From NCBI GenBank assembly GCA_022711465.1, contig JAKLEZ010000015.1:1-64000 (forward strand): a stretch of DNA of 64,000 nucleotides, given 5' to 3'. Origin of the DNA: Planctomycetota bacterium. Lineage in GTDB: Bacteria > Planctomycetota > Phycisphaerae > UBA1845 > PWPN01. The stretch's first letter is position 1, and every line of letters begins with the position of its first letter. Below are positions 6,969 to 15,098 of the stretch, piece by piece. Under the pieces are notes generated by a model. That model was not told the origin of the DNA, did no database searches, and saw only the letters and a list, made by a program, of their open reading frames with translations. Position numbers and translations under genes: made by a program.

Positions 6969-9248
6969 CTACAGCTTCTGCGGCCCCTTGGATTCGCCCG
7001 GCAGGGCCTTGGGAGTCGGGCCGGCGAGATGCTCCGCGGCCGGCTGGTACTCGTAGTAGCTGCGGATCTGCTCGCGGAAGTAGCCACCCCGGAATCCGCT
7101 GGCTCCATTCAGCACTCCACCGAAGATGCGAATGCCGGCTCGCTCGAACTGTTCCCTGGCCCGCAGGAGCACTCCGCGGGAGGTGCTGTTCGCCCGGCAC
7201 ACGAGGATCACGCCGTCCAGCGAACCGGCCAGGACCATCGCGTCACTGACCAGCAGAGCGGGTGGGCCATCGAAAACCACCTGGTCGTACGTGTCGGTGG
7301 CCTGGGACAGCAACTGCCGCATGTAAGTGCTGGTCATCAGCTCGGACGGATTGGGCGGGATGGGGCCACTTCCGACCACGTCCAGGTTTGGCAGGTTCGT
7401 CTTGACGACCACATCGGTCAGCTTCGATTGGCCAATGAGCACGTTGCTCAAGCCCTCGGTGGGAATGTTGGCGAAGAACTGCCGCAACGCGGGGCGGTGG
7501 AAGTTGGCGTCGATGAGCAGCACCCGGCGATTGTTCTGGGCAATGGCAATGGCCAGATTCACCGCCACCGTGGTCTTCCCCTCTCCCGGCTGAGCACTTG
7601 TCACCAGGATGGACCTCTGGCGCTCCGCGGGCGCGGTGAGGGTGAGGTTGGCCCGGACCGTCCGGAACGCCTCCGCGATCATCGAACGCGGGGCGGCATG
7701 GAGGGCGAGCTCGATGGTCTCGATGGGGATCTCCTCGAAGTCCAGGTCGGGTATCGTCCCGAGGATGGGGATGTGGGCATGCCGGGCCACGTCACGGCTG
7801 GTCCGCACCGAGGTGTCCATGAGTTCGAGTAGCATGGCCACGCCGAAGCTCAGCAGGATGCCAAGCAGGACCCCCACCGGCACGTTGACCAGATACTTCG
7901 GTGAACTGGGCTTCTTGGCTTCCCTCGGCATCTGAAGAATGCTGACCTTCGCTCGCTGGTCCTCATTCTCGATGATCAGATCGAGCTGGTTGATGTGTTC
8001 GTTCAGCTTGGCGAGCTCCTCTTCCAGAGCTTTCTGCTGCTCGAGTAGCTGTTGGTACTTCAGGAGGATCTTATCGGCATCTTTGGCCTTGGCTCTCTCC
8101 TCGAGGATCTGCTCCTGAATCGCCAAGGCCGTCTTGAAGGCAGCGTCGTAAGCTCTCTCCGCCTGGCGACGCTGGAGCTCCATGCCCTGGTTCTGCCTCT
8201 GGGCAATCAGTCCTTCCAGTTCCTTCTCAAGAGACGTCATCTGCGAGAGCCGAGCCAACACCGACTTGTGGTTCGGGCCCAGTCGCCTCAAGAGCTCGTC
8301 CAGATCCTGCCTGCCGAAGAAGAGAGCCTGTTTGAGCTGGAAGATCTGGGGGTCACTGTCCAGGGCGGCCATCACCTCGGGGGTAGGCTCGAGCTGGGAA
8401 GGATCGATGATGCGGAGGAAATCCCACTGGGCCTTGACCAGCGCCTTGTCCGCCTCGGCGTGGGCGGACTCGATCAGCAAGCCCCTGAGCTTCTCGCTCT
8501 CGAGGTTCTTGTTTTCAGCCAACCCTGCCACGCTGCCCTGTTGCACGACGAGACTCTCTATCTGAGTCGTGACGTCCTTCAGTTGGGTCTTCAACTCGGC
8601 TTGCTGCTTCAGGAAGACGAGGGTCTTCTCATCGACGTACTTGGTCCTGGACTCGCTGGCAGCGAACTGACCATAAATCTGCATGAGTTGCTTAACGATG
8701 ACCACGGCGTCGCTCGGCTTGCGGGTCTCGAAGATGACGAGGAACGCGCTGACATCCGGGGCCTGGCGGACTTCCAGGTCCTTCTGCAAGGCCACCAGCA
8801 ACTTGTCCTTATCCGTCTCTTTCTTGTACCAGTCGGTTTGCATGACCTGGCTGTCACCGAGAACTCTGGAGAGGATATCCGGCTGTCTGATGCGGAATAT
8901 CTCGTTGGCGATGCTCCGATTGATGGCATCGACAGTCTCGCGGCCTTCTCCGAACTCCATCGGCTTGAGGCGAGGGGCTTGCACGCCGACCACCCCAACA
9001 GCCTCAAATCTCGGATACTCGCCCAAGATCGGAAGCGTGGCCCCGCGAAGAAGCAGGTACGTTGCCAGCGTGAACAGGCCCGGCACGATGATCAGGATGG
9101 GGAGCATCGGCCAGAGGAACCGCTGCTTGATCACCCGCCAGATGTCCGGCAGGCTCATGCCCATGGCCATGGGCACTTGAGCCGGGCGAACCGGCACGCT
9201 CATGGGTACTGGAATCCGATCTTGAGTGGTGACCGGTACCGTGGTCAT
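6969..9248 (-). CDS. Polysaccharide chain-length/BY-kinase fusion (Wzc/GumC-like)
   Basis: The 759-residue inner-membrane protein has a Wzz-like N terminus (TM about residues 47-68), a long periplasmic coiled coil (about 200-430) and a second TM near 455-475. A cytoplasmic tyrosine-kinase domain follows, with Walker A GEGKT near 550, Walker A' LLIDANFHRP near 576 and Walker B VVFDGPP near 657. The Walker A' motif has Asn where the usual second Asp is. The C-terminal tail contains a tyrosine cluster (YF, YYEY) that may be autophosphorylated. The protein should control export and length of an exopolysaccharide. The start overlaps the exosortase stop (ATGA), placing it last in an operon with the export lipoprotein. 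Confidence 0.88.
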   Translation of the reverse strand: MTTVPVTTQDRIPVPMSVPVRPAQVPMAMGMSLPDIWRVIKQRFLWPMLPILIIVPGLFTLATYLLLRGATLPILGEYPRFEAVGVVGVQAPRLKPMEFGEGRETVDAINRSIANEIFRIRQPDILSRVLGDSQVMQTDWYKKETDKDKLLVALQKDLEVRQAPDVSAFLVIFETRKPSDAVVIVKQLMQIYGQFAASESRTKYVDEKTLVFLKQQAELKTQLKDVTTQIESLVVQQGSVAGLAENKNLESEKLRGLLIESAHAEADKALVKAQWDFLRIIDPSQLEPTPEVMAALDSDPQIFQLKQALFFGRQDLDELLRRLGPNHKSVLARLSQMTSLEKELEGLIAQRQNQGMELQRRQAERAYDAAFKTALAIQEQILEERAKAKDADKILLKYQQLLEQQKALEEELAKLNEHINQLDLIIENEDQRAKVSILQMPREAKKPSSPKYLVNVPVGVLLGILLSFGVAMLLELMDTSVRTSRDVARHAHIPILGTIPDLDFEEIPIETIELALHAAPRSMIAEAFRTVRANLTLTAPAERQRSILVTSAQPGEGKTTVAVNLAIAIAQNNRRVLLIDANFHRPALRQFFANIPTEGLSNVLIGQSKLTDVVVKTNLPNLDVVGSGPIPPNPSELMTSTYMRQLLSQATDTYDQVVFDGPPALLVSDAMVLAGSLDGVILVCRANSTSRGVLLRAREQFERAGIRIFGGVLNGASGFRGGYFREQIRSYYEYQPAAEHLAGPTPKALPGESKGPQKL

Positions 9249-10213
9249 GCTGAGGAACCTCCCGTGACGAACGATCCCCTGTCGTCACCTTCATCCTCGA
9301 CGAACAGGTGGTTGAGAACATACGAAATCGAGCCAAACAGAGAGAACGCGATGAAGAGCATTCCCATCCCGAGCAGCGTATGGGCAAAGCCTCGGGCCAG
9401 ATCATCCCTGCCGAAGACCACCATGAAACCGGTCGTGGTCACCCGGATGATGTTACAGAATATGGAGATGGGGATGCAGGCCAGGATCATCACCTGCCGG
9501 TGCCAGAGGGGACGATCGCTCACGAACGCCATGGCCACACCCAGGGCCATCATGGTCATGAGCAGCCGGATCCCGCTGCAGGCCTGCTCGATGTCCAGCG
9601 AACCGGACTTGCCCTCGTAGGAATACTCCACCAGGGCCCCCTTGGACACCGCGTCCATGTCCTGGAGCGCCGCGTTGAGCACGGACGCCGAGACGTCGGC
9701 GGCGATATAGCGCAGGGGCATGGTCAACTGGACATAGAGTCGCTGGGGAACGGGAAGGGCGAAGAACAGAAAGAGAATCGCGAACCAGCTCCACCGGGTC
9801 CACACCCAGCCGCAGACCATCAGCACGACGCCGAGGATGCTCAGCACCAGGGAGACGCTCTTGGGGTAATCGATCCGAGCCAGCGTACAACCCACATACA
9901 TGGCGAAGGCAAGCACCAGAAAGGCCGCTCCCAGCAGTCTGGCCGCCACCCGCCGATCGACAAGCCCCAGCGGCATCCGATCTCGCTGCAGGTACAGGTA
10001 ATACAGACTGAACAAGGGTATCAGAAAGCCGTGCGACCAGTCGCCATCATTCTGCCACTTGTAGACCAGGCTGTACAGGACGTTGCGGTAGTAGATGACC
10101 AGCACGACCGCAAGCAGGGCCGCTTGAATGCTCATCACCGGCGTCCACCAGGCCTTGCCTGCCGACGAGGAGCGCCGAGGCGGGAAGACAGATTGTGGTG
10201 CGGCCTCAACCAT
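9245..10213 (-). CDS. Exosortase
   Basis: This 322-residue polytopic membrane protein has about eight hydrophobic segments. The exosortase catalytic triad is visible: Cys212 in EQACSGIRLL, Arg257 in CNIIRVTTTG and His278 in FAHTLLGMGM. Exosortases process proteins with short C-terminal sorting signals such as PEP-CTERM in biofilm-forming bacteria. The fused EpsI/DUF3485 domain found in some family members is absent. No PEP-CTERM substrate is obvious in this window, so substrates must be elsewhere. It lies between the export lipoprotein (90-bp gap) and the BY-kinase (4-bp overlap), the usual exopolysaccharide context. Confidence 0.88.
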   Translation of the reverse strand: MVEAAPQSVFPPRRSSSAGKAWWTPVMSIQAALLAVVLVIYYRNVLYSLVYKWQNDGDWSHGFLIPLFSLYYLYLQRDRMPLGLVDRRVAARLLGAAFLVLAFAMYVGCTLARIDYPKSVSLVLSILGVVLMVCGWVWTRWSWFAILFLFFALPVPQRLYVQLTMPLRYIAADVSASVLNAALQDMDAVSKGALVEYSYEGKSGSLDIEQACSGIRLLMTMMALGVAMAFVSDRPLWHRQVMILACIPISIFCNIIRVTTTGFMVVFGRDDLARGFAHTLLGMGMLFIAFSLFGSISYVLNHLFVEDEGDDRGSFVTGGSSA

Positions 10214-10302
10214 ACGCTACCCTACGCCCGTCCCAAGGAACGGACCCGAACAGGGACCCATCACCTCCAGGAACAGCAAGCTCCCGACGCCGATACCCGG
10301 CC

Positions 10303-11943
10303 CTAGTTCAACAGGCCGCGCGCCGCCCGCTCCGCCCTGTGCCGATCGTTGGCGTTGACCTGCGGGGCATACGCATCGATGTCGGCAAAGTTCCGGTCGT
10401 AAACGAATCCGAAACCGTACGTGAACCGGAACGCGCTGCGAATCGTGGCCAGCAGCGGAGCGATCGCATGGGTGCCGACATTGATCACGTCATCCTTCTT
10501 GATGAACAGATCGGGGTCCTGGCCGTCCACGATCCGCGAGAGGTCCCACTGGGTCGTCTCTTCGCGATCTCCGTCGATCCGCCTGCGAATCTCGCAACGG
10601 GTGGGCCACGCCAGCTGGTCAAGTCCGCCCGCAGAGGCGATGGCCTGTGTCAGAGTGATCTCGTTTCCGCTCAAGCTGTAGACGCCCGGCCGATTGACAT
10701 GGCCGGCCATGTAGAAGACGCCGACCGAACCCGGGTCCAGCTCGATCCAATCCTGATGATGGATCACCACGTTGTAGTTGGCGTCGCCGGAGCGGAGCCG
10801 ATCTGCGGGAACGCGGATGACCCGTTGCTGGCCCTCGGCGGCCAGGGACTCCCAGTCCACGGTCTCGGCGGCCGGAGCAGAGGCTCGCGGCGGCGCGACC
10901 TGCTCCGGGCCCGGCAGAGGCTTGGTGGCCGGCGGTGTTGAAGCCGTGCTCCCTGGAGCCGGCGCAGGACCCGCCACGAAGCCGTCGTTGACATAGATAA
11001 TCGTCGGCGGCGCGGCGGGGGCGGTGGTTCGCGGTTCCGACGGGCCGGCCGCTTTCGGCGTACCGACCGGCGTGGTTCCAGGGGCGAGGGCCTCCCGAAG
11101 CTCACGCTCGGCATCGTTCTGGGCCGCGGCCACGCGCATGGCCGGCCGGGCCTGACCCGCGGCAGCCGGGGGAGGAGGACTCCCCGCCGCACTCATGTCC
11201 GACATGGCCGTCGGCGTCACCGGAGGTGCGGGCGGAGTCTGTTCTCGGCCATTGACCGGCCGATCCTTGGCCGGGGTTGAGCTGTATTTCTTGGGTCGCG
11301 GCTCGTTTCGGAAGATGTAGACGTAGCGGATGTTCGGATCGAAGTTGCCCGCCTGGTTGATGGCCTCACGAAGCCGAAAATCGGGGCGGATGATCGGGAA
11401 AGTGCCCGGAACACCAATGGCCCCGGAGATGTTGTACAGCCGTTGCTGACGGGTCAGGGTCTGCACCACCATGGTGGGTTCGGCTTCGGCCGCGTAGATG
11501 CCCTTCTCCTTGCCCTTGCGGATCAGCTCCTCCTGGAGTTGCCGAAGGGTCAGGCCCTCGACATGCATCCAGTCCAGCTGCGGTACGTGAATGTAACCAC
11601 GCTCGTCGACAATCGGAGTCAGTTCGGTCTCCACTCCGAGCTGGAGGAAGTCCATCAGACGAATCGAGAGCATGTCCCCCGCTCCGATCATGTACTCCTC
11701 CACCGAGGCGACGAGATCCTCGGGCGTCGGATCCACGGCCCCGGCGATTCCCAGGGGCTTGTCCCTGAAACTGATCGCACGCTGGATCTCGTTCACCTGG
11801 TTGTCCCGGAAGTTGCCGAGCTCCTGTGGCGTCAGAAAACCGTTCCACCAGGGAGACACGCACCCTGTGCCCGCCGCACAGGCCGCCGACACCAGGAATG
11901 CTGCCGACAACCGATGCACTAACCTCGGTTCGTGGTATCGCAT
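10303..11943 (-). CDS. Polysaccharide export outer-membrane lipoprotein (Wza-like) with SLBB domains
   Basis: From the ATG at 11943 the protein has 546 residues. A lipoprotein signal ends in ACAAGTGC near residue 27. A Poly_export domain follows (EYMIGAGDMLSIRLMDF onwards), then SLBB-type repeats (ISGAIGVPGTFPI and MAGHVNRPGVYSLSG). Between the two SLBB parts is a disordered Pro/Ala/Thr-rich insert of about 150 residues, longer than in model Wza proteins. It is expected to form the outer-membrane pore for the polysaccharide whose export the BY-kinase controls. It is the first gene of the three-gene operon. The longer start at 12006 would precede the signal peptide and is rejected. Confidence 0.87.
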   Translation of the reverse strand: MRYHEPRLVHRLSAAFLVSAACAAGTGCVSPWWNGFLTPQELGNFRDNQVNEIQRAISFRDKPLGIAGAVDPTPEDLVASVEEYMIGAGDMLSIRLMDFLQLGVETELTPIVDERGYIHVPQLDWMHVEGLTLRQLQEELIRKGKEKGIYAAEAEPTMVVQTLTRQQRLYNISGAIGVPGTFPIIRPDFRLREAINQAGNFDPNIRYVYIFRNEPRPKKYSSTPAKDRPVNGREQTPPAPPVTPTAMSDMSAAGSPPPPAAAGQARPAMRVAAAQNDAERELREALAPGTTPVGTPKAAGPSEPRTTAPAAPPTIIYVNDGFVAGPAPAPGSTASTPPATKPLPGPEQVAPPRASAPAAETVDWESLAAEGQQRVIRVPADRLRSGDANYNVVIHHQDWIELDPGSVGVFYMAGHVNRPGVYSLSGNEITLTQAIASAGGLDQLAWPTRCEIRRRIDGDREETTQWDLSRIVDGQDPDLFIKKDDVINVGTHAIAPLLATIRSAFRFTYGFGFVYDRNFADIDAYAPQVNANDRHRAERAARGLLN

Positions 11944-12273
11944 GGGTACCTGTTCTGTAAACGTCGGTTTCAGACCGACACCGGACACTATTTGGATCCA
12001 CACCAAGCCCGAGCCACGCCCTGGGCATCGCGCCGATTTACACCCCGGGCGCAGGGCTCGCCACTGGCGCCCCCCACCATCTGCCTTTCGCCGCCTATCC
12101 GACGGATGCCAGGCATCCTGCGCGATAGTCGCCTAGTTATCGGCATTCGTCATGAAGGCGGTTGAGGTTCAGCTCGTCTGACTTGTATGCGATCGGAGAC
12201 GGCTCGTCAACCGCTTGCGGAGGACCTCCACCCGTTCGAGAATCGCCCACGGCCTGATCCAACCTCTGCTGAA
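11944..12273. other. Intergenic region upstream of the exopolysaccharide operon
   Basis: This 330-base region should contain the promoter of the export-exosortase-kinase operon and the 3' end of the HAD transcript. I see no consensus sigma-70 boxes, strong hairpin or gene remnant. Confidence 0.4.
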
Positions 12274-12963
12274 CTAGAAGGTTACCTCAACAAGATCAAG
12301 CGCTGACACCGACTGCTCGGCTTCGGCACCCGCAACCGCCGGCAGGTGCGCGTAGACACCCTCAGCACGACAAACCCGCAGCGTCCGCCAACCAAGACGC
12401 CGCGGAGCGAGAAAGTCCTTCGAGGGATTGTCGGCAATATAGAGCAACGATCCTCCATGCCAACCCCAGTACTCCTCCATCGCCAGAAAGGCCCGAGGGT
12501 GAGGTTTCCAGTACTCCCGACCCCATTCATCCGTCAGAATGATGCGATCGATCCGACTCGCCACACCCAGAACCTCCACCTTCCGCTGCTGGGCTCCCAC
12601 CGGTCCATCACTGATCAAGCCCAGCCGAAAGCGACCTGACCACCGGTCCAGGGCCGCATCCGCGTCCGGGTAAAGCCCAATCACTGGCCTGTGCGAACGG
12701 TAGCATTCGACCATCTGAGAAACCAAGCCGGCCGAAGGGCTCAGTCCCATCTCAACGAGAAGACGATCGAATACCCGTGGACGATATTCCGTCTCGTAGA
12801 GGGCTCTCATCCGCTGTTCCAGGTCAAGTGGGCAGGTATATCGAGCTTGCAGCCAACGGGCGACGGCCGCGAAGCCGCTGTGGGCATACGCCCGCTCCGC
12901 GTAGAGCGTGTCATCGAGATCGAAAACCACCGCACGAATGCCGGAGAATCGGATCGGATCCAT
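12274..12963 (-). CDS. HAD-superfamily phosphatase
   Basis: The 229-residue protein has the HAD motifs in order: DLDDTLY (nucleophile and acid Asp, about residues 15-21), the ISDG motif II, WKPHPRAF (motif III Lys) and IADNPSKDF (motif IV acidic pair). The helical cap between motifs I and II fits subfamily I. The substrate is unknown. It lies 111 bp downstream of an ATP-grasp gene, and ATP-grasp/HAD pairs of this kind often occur near polysaccharide or amino-sugar loci. A joint pathway with that gene is inference. Confidence 0.8.
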   Translation of the reverse strand: MDPIRFSGIRAVVFDLDDTLYAERAYAHSGFAAVARWLQARYTCPLDLEQRMRALYETEYRPRVFDRLLVEMGLSPSAGLVSQMVECYRSHRPVIGLYPDADAALDRWSGRFRLGLISDGPVGAQQRKVEVLGVASRIDRIILTDEWGREYWKPHPRAFLAMEEYWGWHGGSLLYIADNPSKDFLAPRRLGWRTLRVCRAEGVYAHLPAVAGAEAEQSVSALDLVEVTF

Positions 12964-13074
12964 GGGTCAGGAGCCAGGGACCGCGACCTGCGGGGCCGCA
13001 GGCCAAACACCGTTACCAGAGGCTGCACCGCCTCACCAACAGAACGTCGCAGGTGGGGTATCGGGCTGCCGCGA

Positions 13075-14100
13075 TCAGTCCGCGCCGCTCGTCTTCTCGA
13101 AGAACGATTGGTGATACCGCAACATCATGAGGCCGTCCTCGAACTGGTCCGCCCGGATGCGTGGCCTCCGTCCGAGCCACTCGGCCAGCAACCACCTCGG
13201 GAAATCCGCCCCTGCCCGTATGGCGAGGGGGGCCCCTCCGCCAAAGCGGGGATTGACCTCGATGACCCGGATACGGCCGCTCGAGGCGAGGATCAACTGG
13301 ATGGTGATGAGTCCCACGCAACCCGCCAACGCCCGGGCAACCTGAGTTCCAACCGCCATGATCTGGGCGTGTTTGCGGGTGCGTGACTTGGTCACTTCGC
13401 CGCCACGGACTTCGATGCGCTGCCTGGGCACGACGCAGCGCGGTTGGCCATCATATCCAGTGTAGACGTCCAGCGTGTACTCGACTCCGGGCACATACTC
13501 CTGGATGATGGCCTCGGGTACCAACGGCACCAGGGCCTTGAGAGCCTTCCGATCGCGAACGATGAAGTTGCCCTTGCTCGCACTGCCAAAACAGGGCTTG
13601 AGGAACACGGGGAAGCGGATACCGCGGAGATTCGCAAGTTCTGCTCCTGCCCAGGTTTGGGGCGTGTCGATCCCCTGCCGGCTCAGAAAACGGAACATCC
13701 GCAGCTTGTCCCGACAAGTAGCGACAACTTCAGGCGACGAGATGAGGACCCCGCATCTGAGGCGGGCGAAATGCGGCCTCGCCTCGGCCAGCTTCACCAG
13801 ATCGCTGTCGATCAGCGGGACCAACAGATCGATCTTCTCTCGGCGGACGATCCTCAGCAAGGCCCCGATGTAGCCCGGTGACGCGATACGGGGAACCCGG
13901 TGAGCGTGATCGGCCATACAGGCCGCAGCGTAGTGAGCCTCGACGTCGACCACGTGCCAGGATGCGGCCAGATGGAGGGTTCGTGCGGCTCGGGCAAACG
14001 CCTGCATCAGCTCGATCCGCCGGCCACCGCTGGTGAACAGGACGCGGACGTCGCTTCTGCCCGCCCCCGACCCAATCATCCATTCCGCACCATGTGACAT
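13075..14100 (-). CDS. ATP-grasp ligase (carbamoyl-phosphate-synthase-like)
   Basis: The protein has 341 residues. A Rossmann-like preATP-grasp region starts at RVLFTSGGRRIELM. ATP-grasp elements follow: FPVFLKPCFGSASKGNFIV (phosphate-binding loop), EAIIQEYVPGVEYTLDVY, and the Mg-binding IRVIEVNPRFGGGAPLAI. It should join an acid to an amine or similar group using ATP; the substrates are not predictable. A second Met at residue 8 is an alternative start. The gene pairs with the downstream HAD phosphatase on the same strand. Confidence 0.8.
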   Translation of the reverse strand: MSHGAEWMIGSGAGRSDVRVLFTSGGRRIELMQAFARAARTLHLAASWHVVDVEAHYAAACMADHAHRVPRIASPGYIGALLRIVRREKIDLLVPLIDSDLVKLAEARPHFARLRCGVLISSPEVVATCRDKLRMFRFLSRQGIDTPQTWAGAELANLRGIRFPVFLKPCFGSASKGNFIVRDRKALKALVPLVPEAIIQEYVPGVEYTLDVYTGYDGQPRCVVPRQRIEVRGGEVTKSRTRKHAQIMAVGTQVARALAGCVGLITIQLILASSGRIRVIEVNPRFGGGAPLAIRAGADFPRWLLAEWLGRRPRIRADQFEDGLMMLRYHQSFFEKTSGAD

Positions 14101-14230
14101 GGACTACTCGCCGCCTTGGACTACCCCGACCCGTCGATCGGGGCGACCCAGCCGTCTCAGGCCCTTCTTTAGGGCCTGAACCGCTGTTTCGCGGATATTA
14201 TCGACACCCGACCCCAGCCACAATAGAGAC

Positions 14231-14273
14231 ACAAACAAAAGCGGCGAACATGAACGGGGTTCACGTTCGCCGC
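14231..14273 (-). terminator. Rho-independent terminator
   Basis: The arms at 14241-14255 and 14259-14273 form a 15-position stem with one mismatch. Read on the minus strand the hairpin is followed by TTTTGTTTGT. It lies downstream of the small coiled-coil gene that ends at 14378. Confidence 0.75.
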
Positions 14274-14377
14274 CCAGCCCTCTTGAGATCTCGCTCTCAA
14301 TACCTCAGAGGGATACCTCCCATTCCCCCACCGAACTTACCATCCGGGCCAGACGCTCTCTCCTCGCTTGGCCACCC

Positions 14378-14641
14378 TCAGGATCCGGCCTGCTCCTCCA
14401 GCATCTTCCGCAGGTAGCCGTTCTCCCGACGAGTCGCCTCAAGATCAAACAGAAGGTACTTGATGGACAACCGGAGGAAATCGATGCTCTCGTGCAGATT
14501 GTTGACCGTTTTCTTCAGTTCCTGGTGCCGCTGCTTGGTTTCCTCGGCCAGCAGAGCCAGCTTGTCGCGATCCGGCTTCGGCAGCGCCTTGATCTCGTCC
14601 ACCAATTCACCCAACCTCTTCTGAAACGCGCCTTCGTCCAT
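14378..14641 (-). CDS. Small coiled-coil protein, conserved-hypothetical type
   Basis: From the ATG at 14641 the protein has 87 residues and is almost entirely helical. It includes ELVDEIKALPKPDRDKLALL, a heptad stretch EETKQRHQELKKTV, and the motif LRLSIKYLLFDLEATRRE. A strong ribosome site (GGAGGATGAGAAG) directly precedes this ATG. An upstream ATG at 14821 would add a hydrophobic N-terminal segment of about 20 residues, which would make it a membrane protein; the ribosome site argues for the short form. I recall similar small proteins in planctomycete genomes, but the function is unknown. Confidence 0.65.
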   Translation of the reverse strand: MDEGAFQKRLGELVDEIKALPKPDRDKLALLAEETKQRHQELKKTVNNLHESIDFLRLSIKYLLFDLEATRRENGYLRKMLEEQAGS

Positions 14642-15098
14642 CTTCTCATCCTCCGGCCGGCCTCGTCGGGAGAGCTTGCCCTCCAGCGGCGTGGCCATCA
14701 CCCCTGCCTCATCCCCCACCCATCCCTTCTGCACGGCCGAGGAATGAAGCCCTGGCAGCCAGGAGACAGCAACGACGATGCCAAGACCGACAAGAAACCA
14801 CAACACCTCCCGGCATGACATAAGACCATGAAAGAAAACAAGTTACCGATACGCCGTCCAAGGCCGGCGGTTGGTCAGTGAGTTCCGGCCTATGCGGCAC
14901 TGTTGATTTGCGGCAACATGGCACCACCCTCCCGACGATCCCGGAGCGTACAAGCCCCTGTTTGGCAGCCCTTTGCGCTTCGGTGGGGCCAGGCAACGCC
15001 AGGAATCGCTCCGCTCCGCGCCCTTCCAGCGTCTGGTCGATCTCGTATGCACCCGCCGGGCGAGTACAATGACCCTGGCGCGACTGGAGAAGAGCCGC
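14642..15098. other. Region between divergent genes
   Basis: Using the preferred starts, about 457 bases lie between the coiled-coil gene and the hybrid kinase. The region must hold two divergent promoters. The minus-strand frame here stays open and could encode an N-terminal membrane segment if the start at 14821 is used. Nothing else is evident. Confidence 0.4.

Noticed and set aside
14161-14182. Short hairpin AGGCCC-TTCTTT-GGGCCT as a terminator
   Set aside because: The stem is short and has no T tract on either side; the clear terminator for this interval is at 14231-14273.
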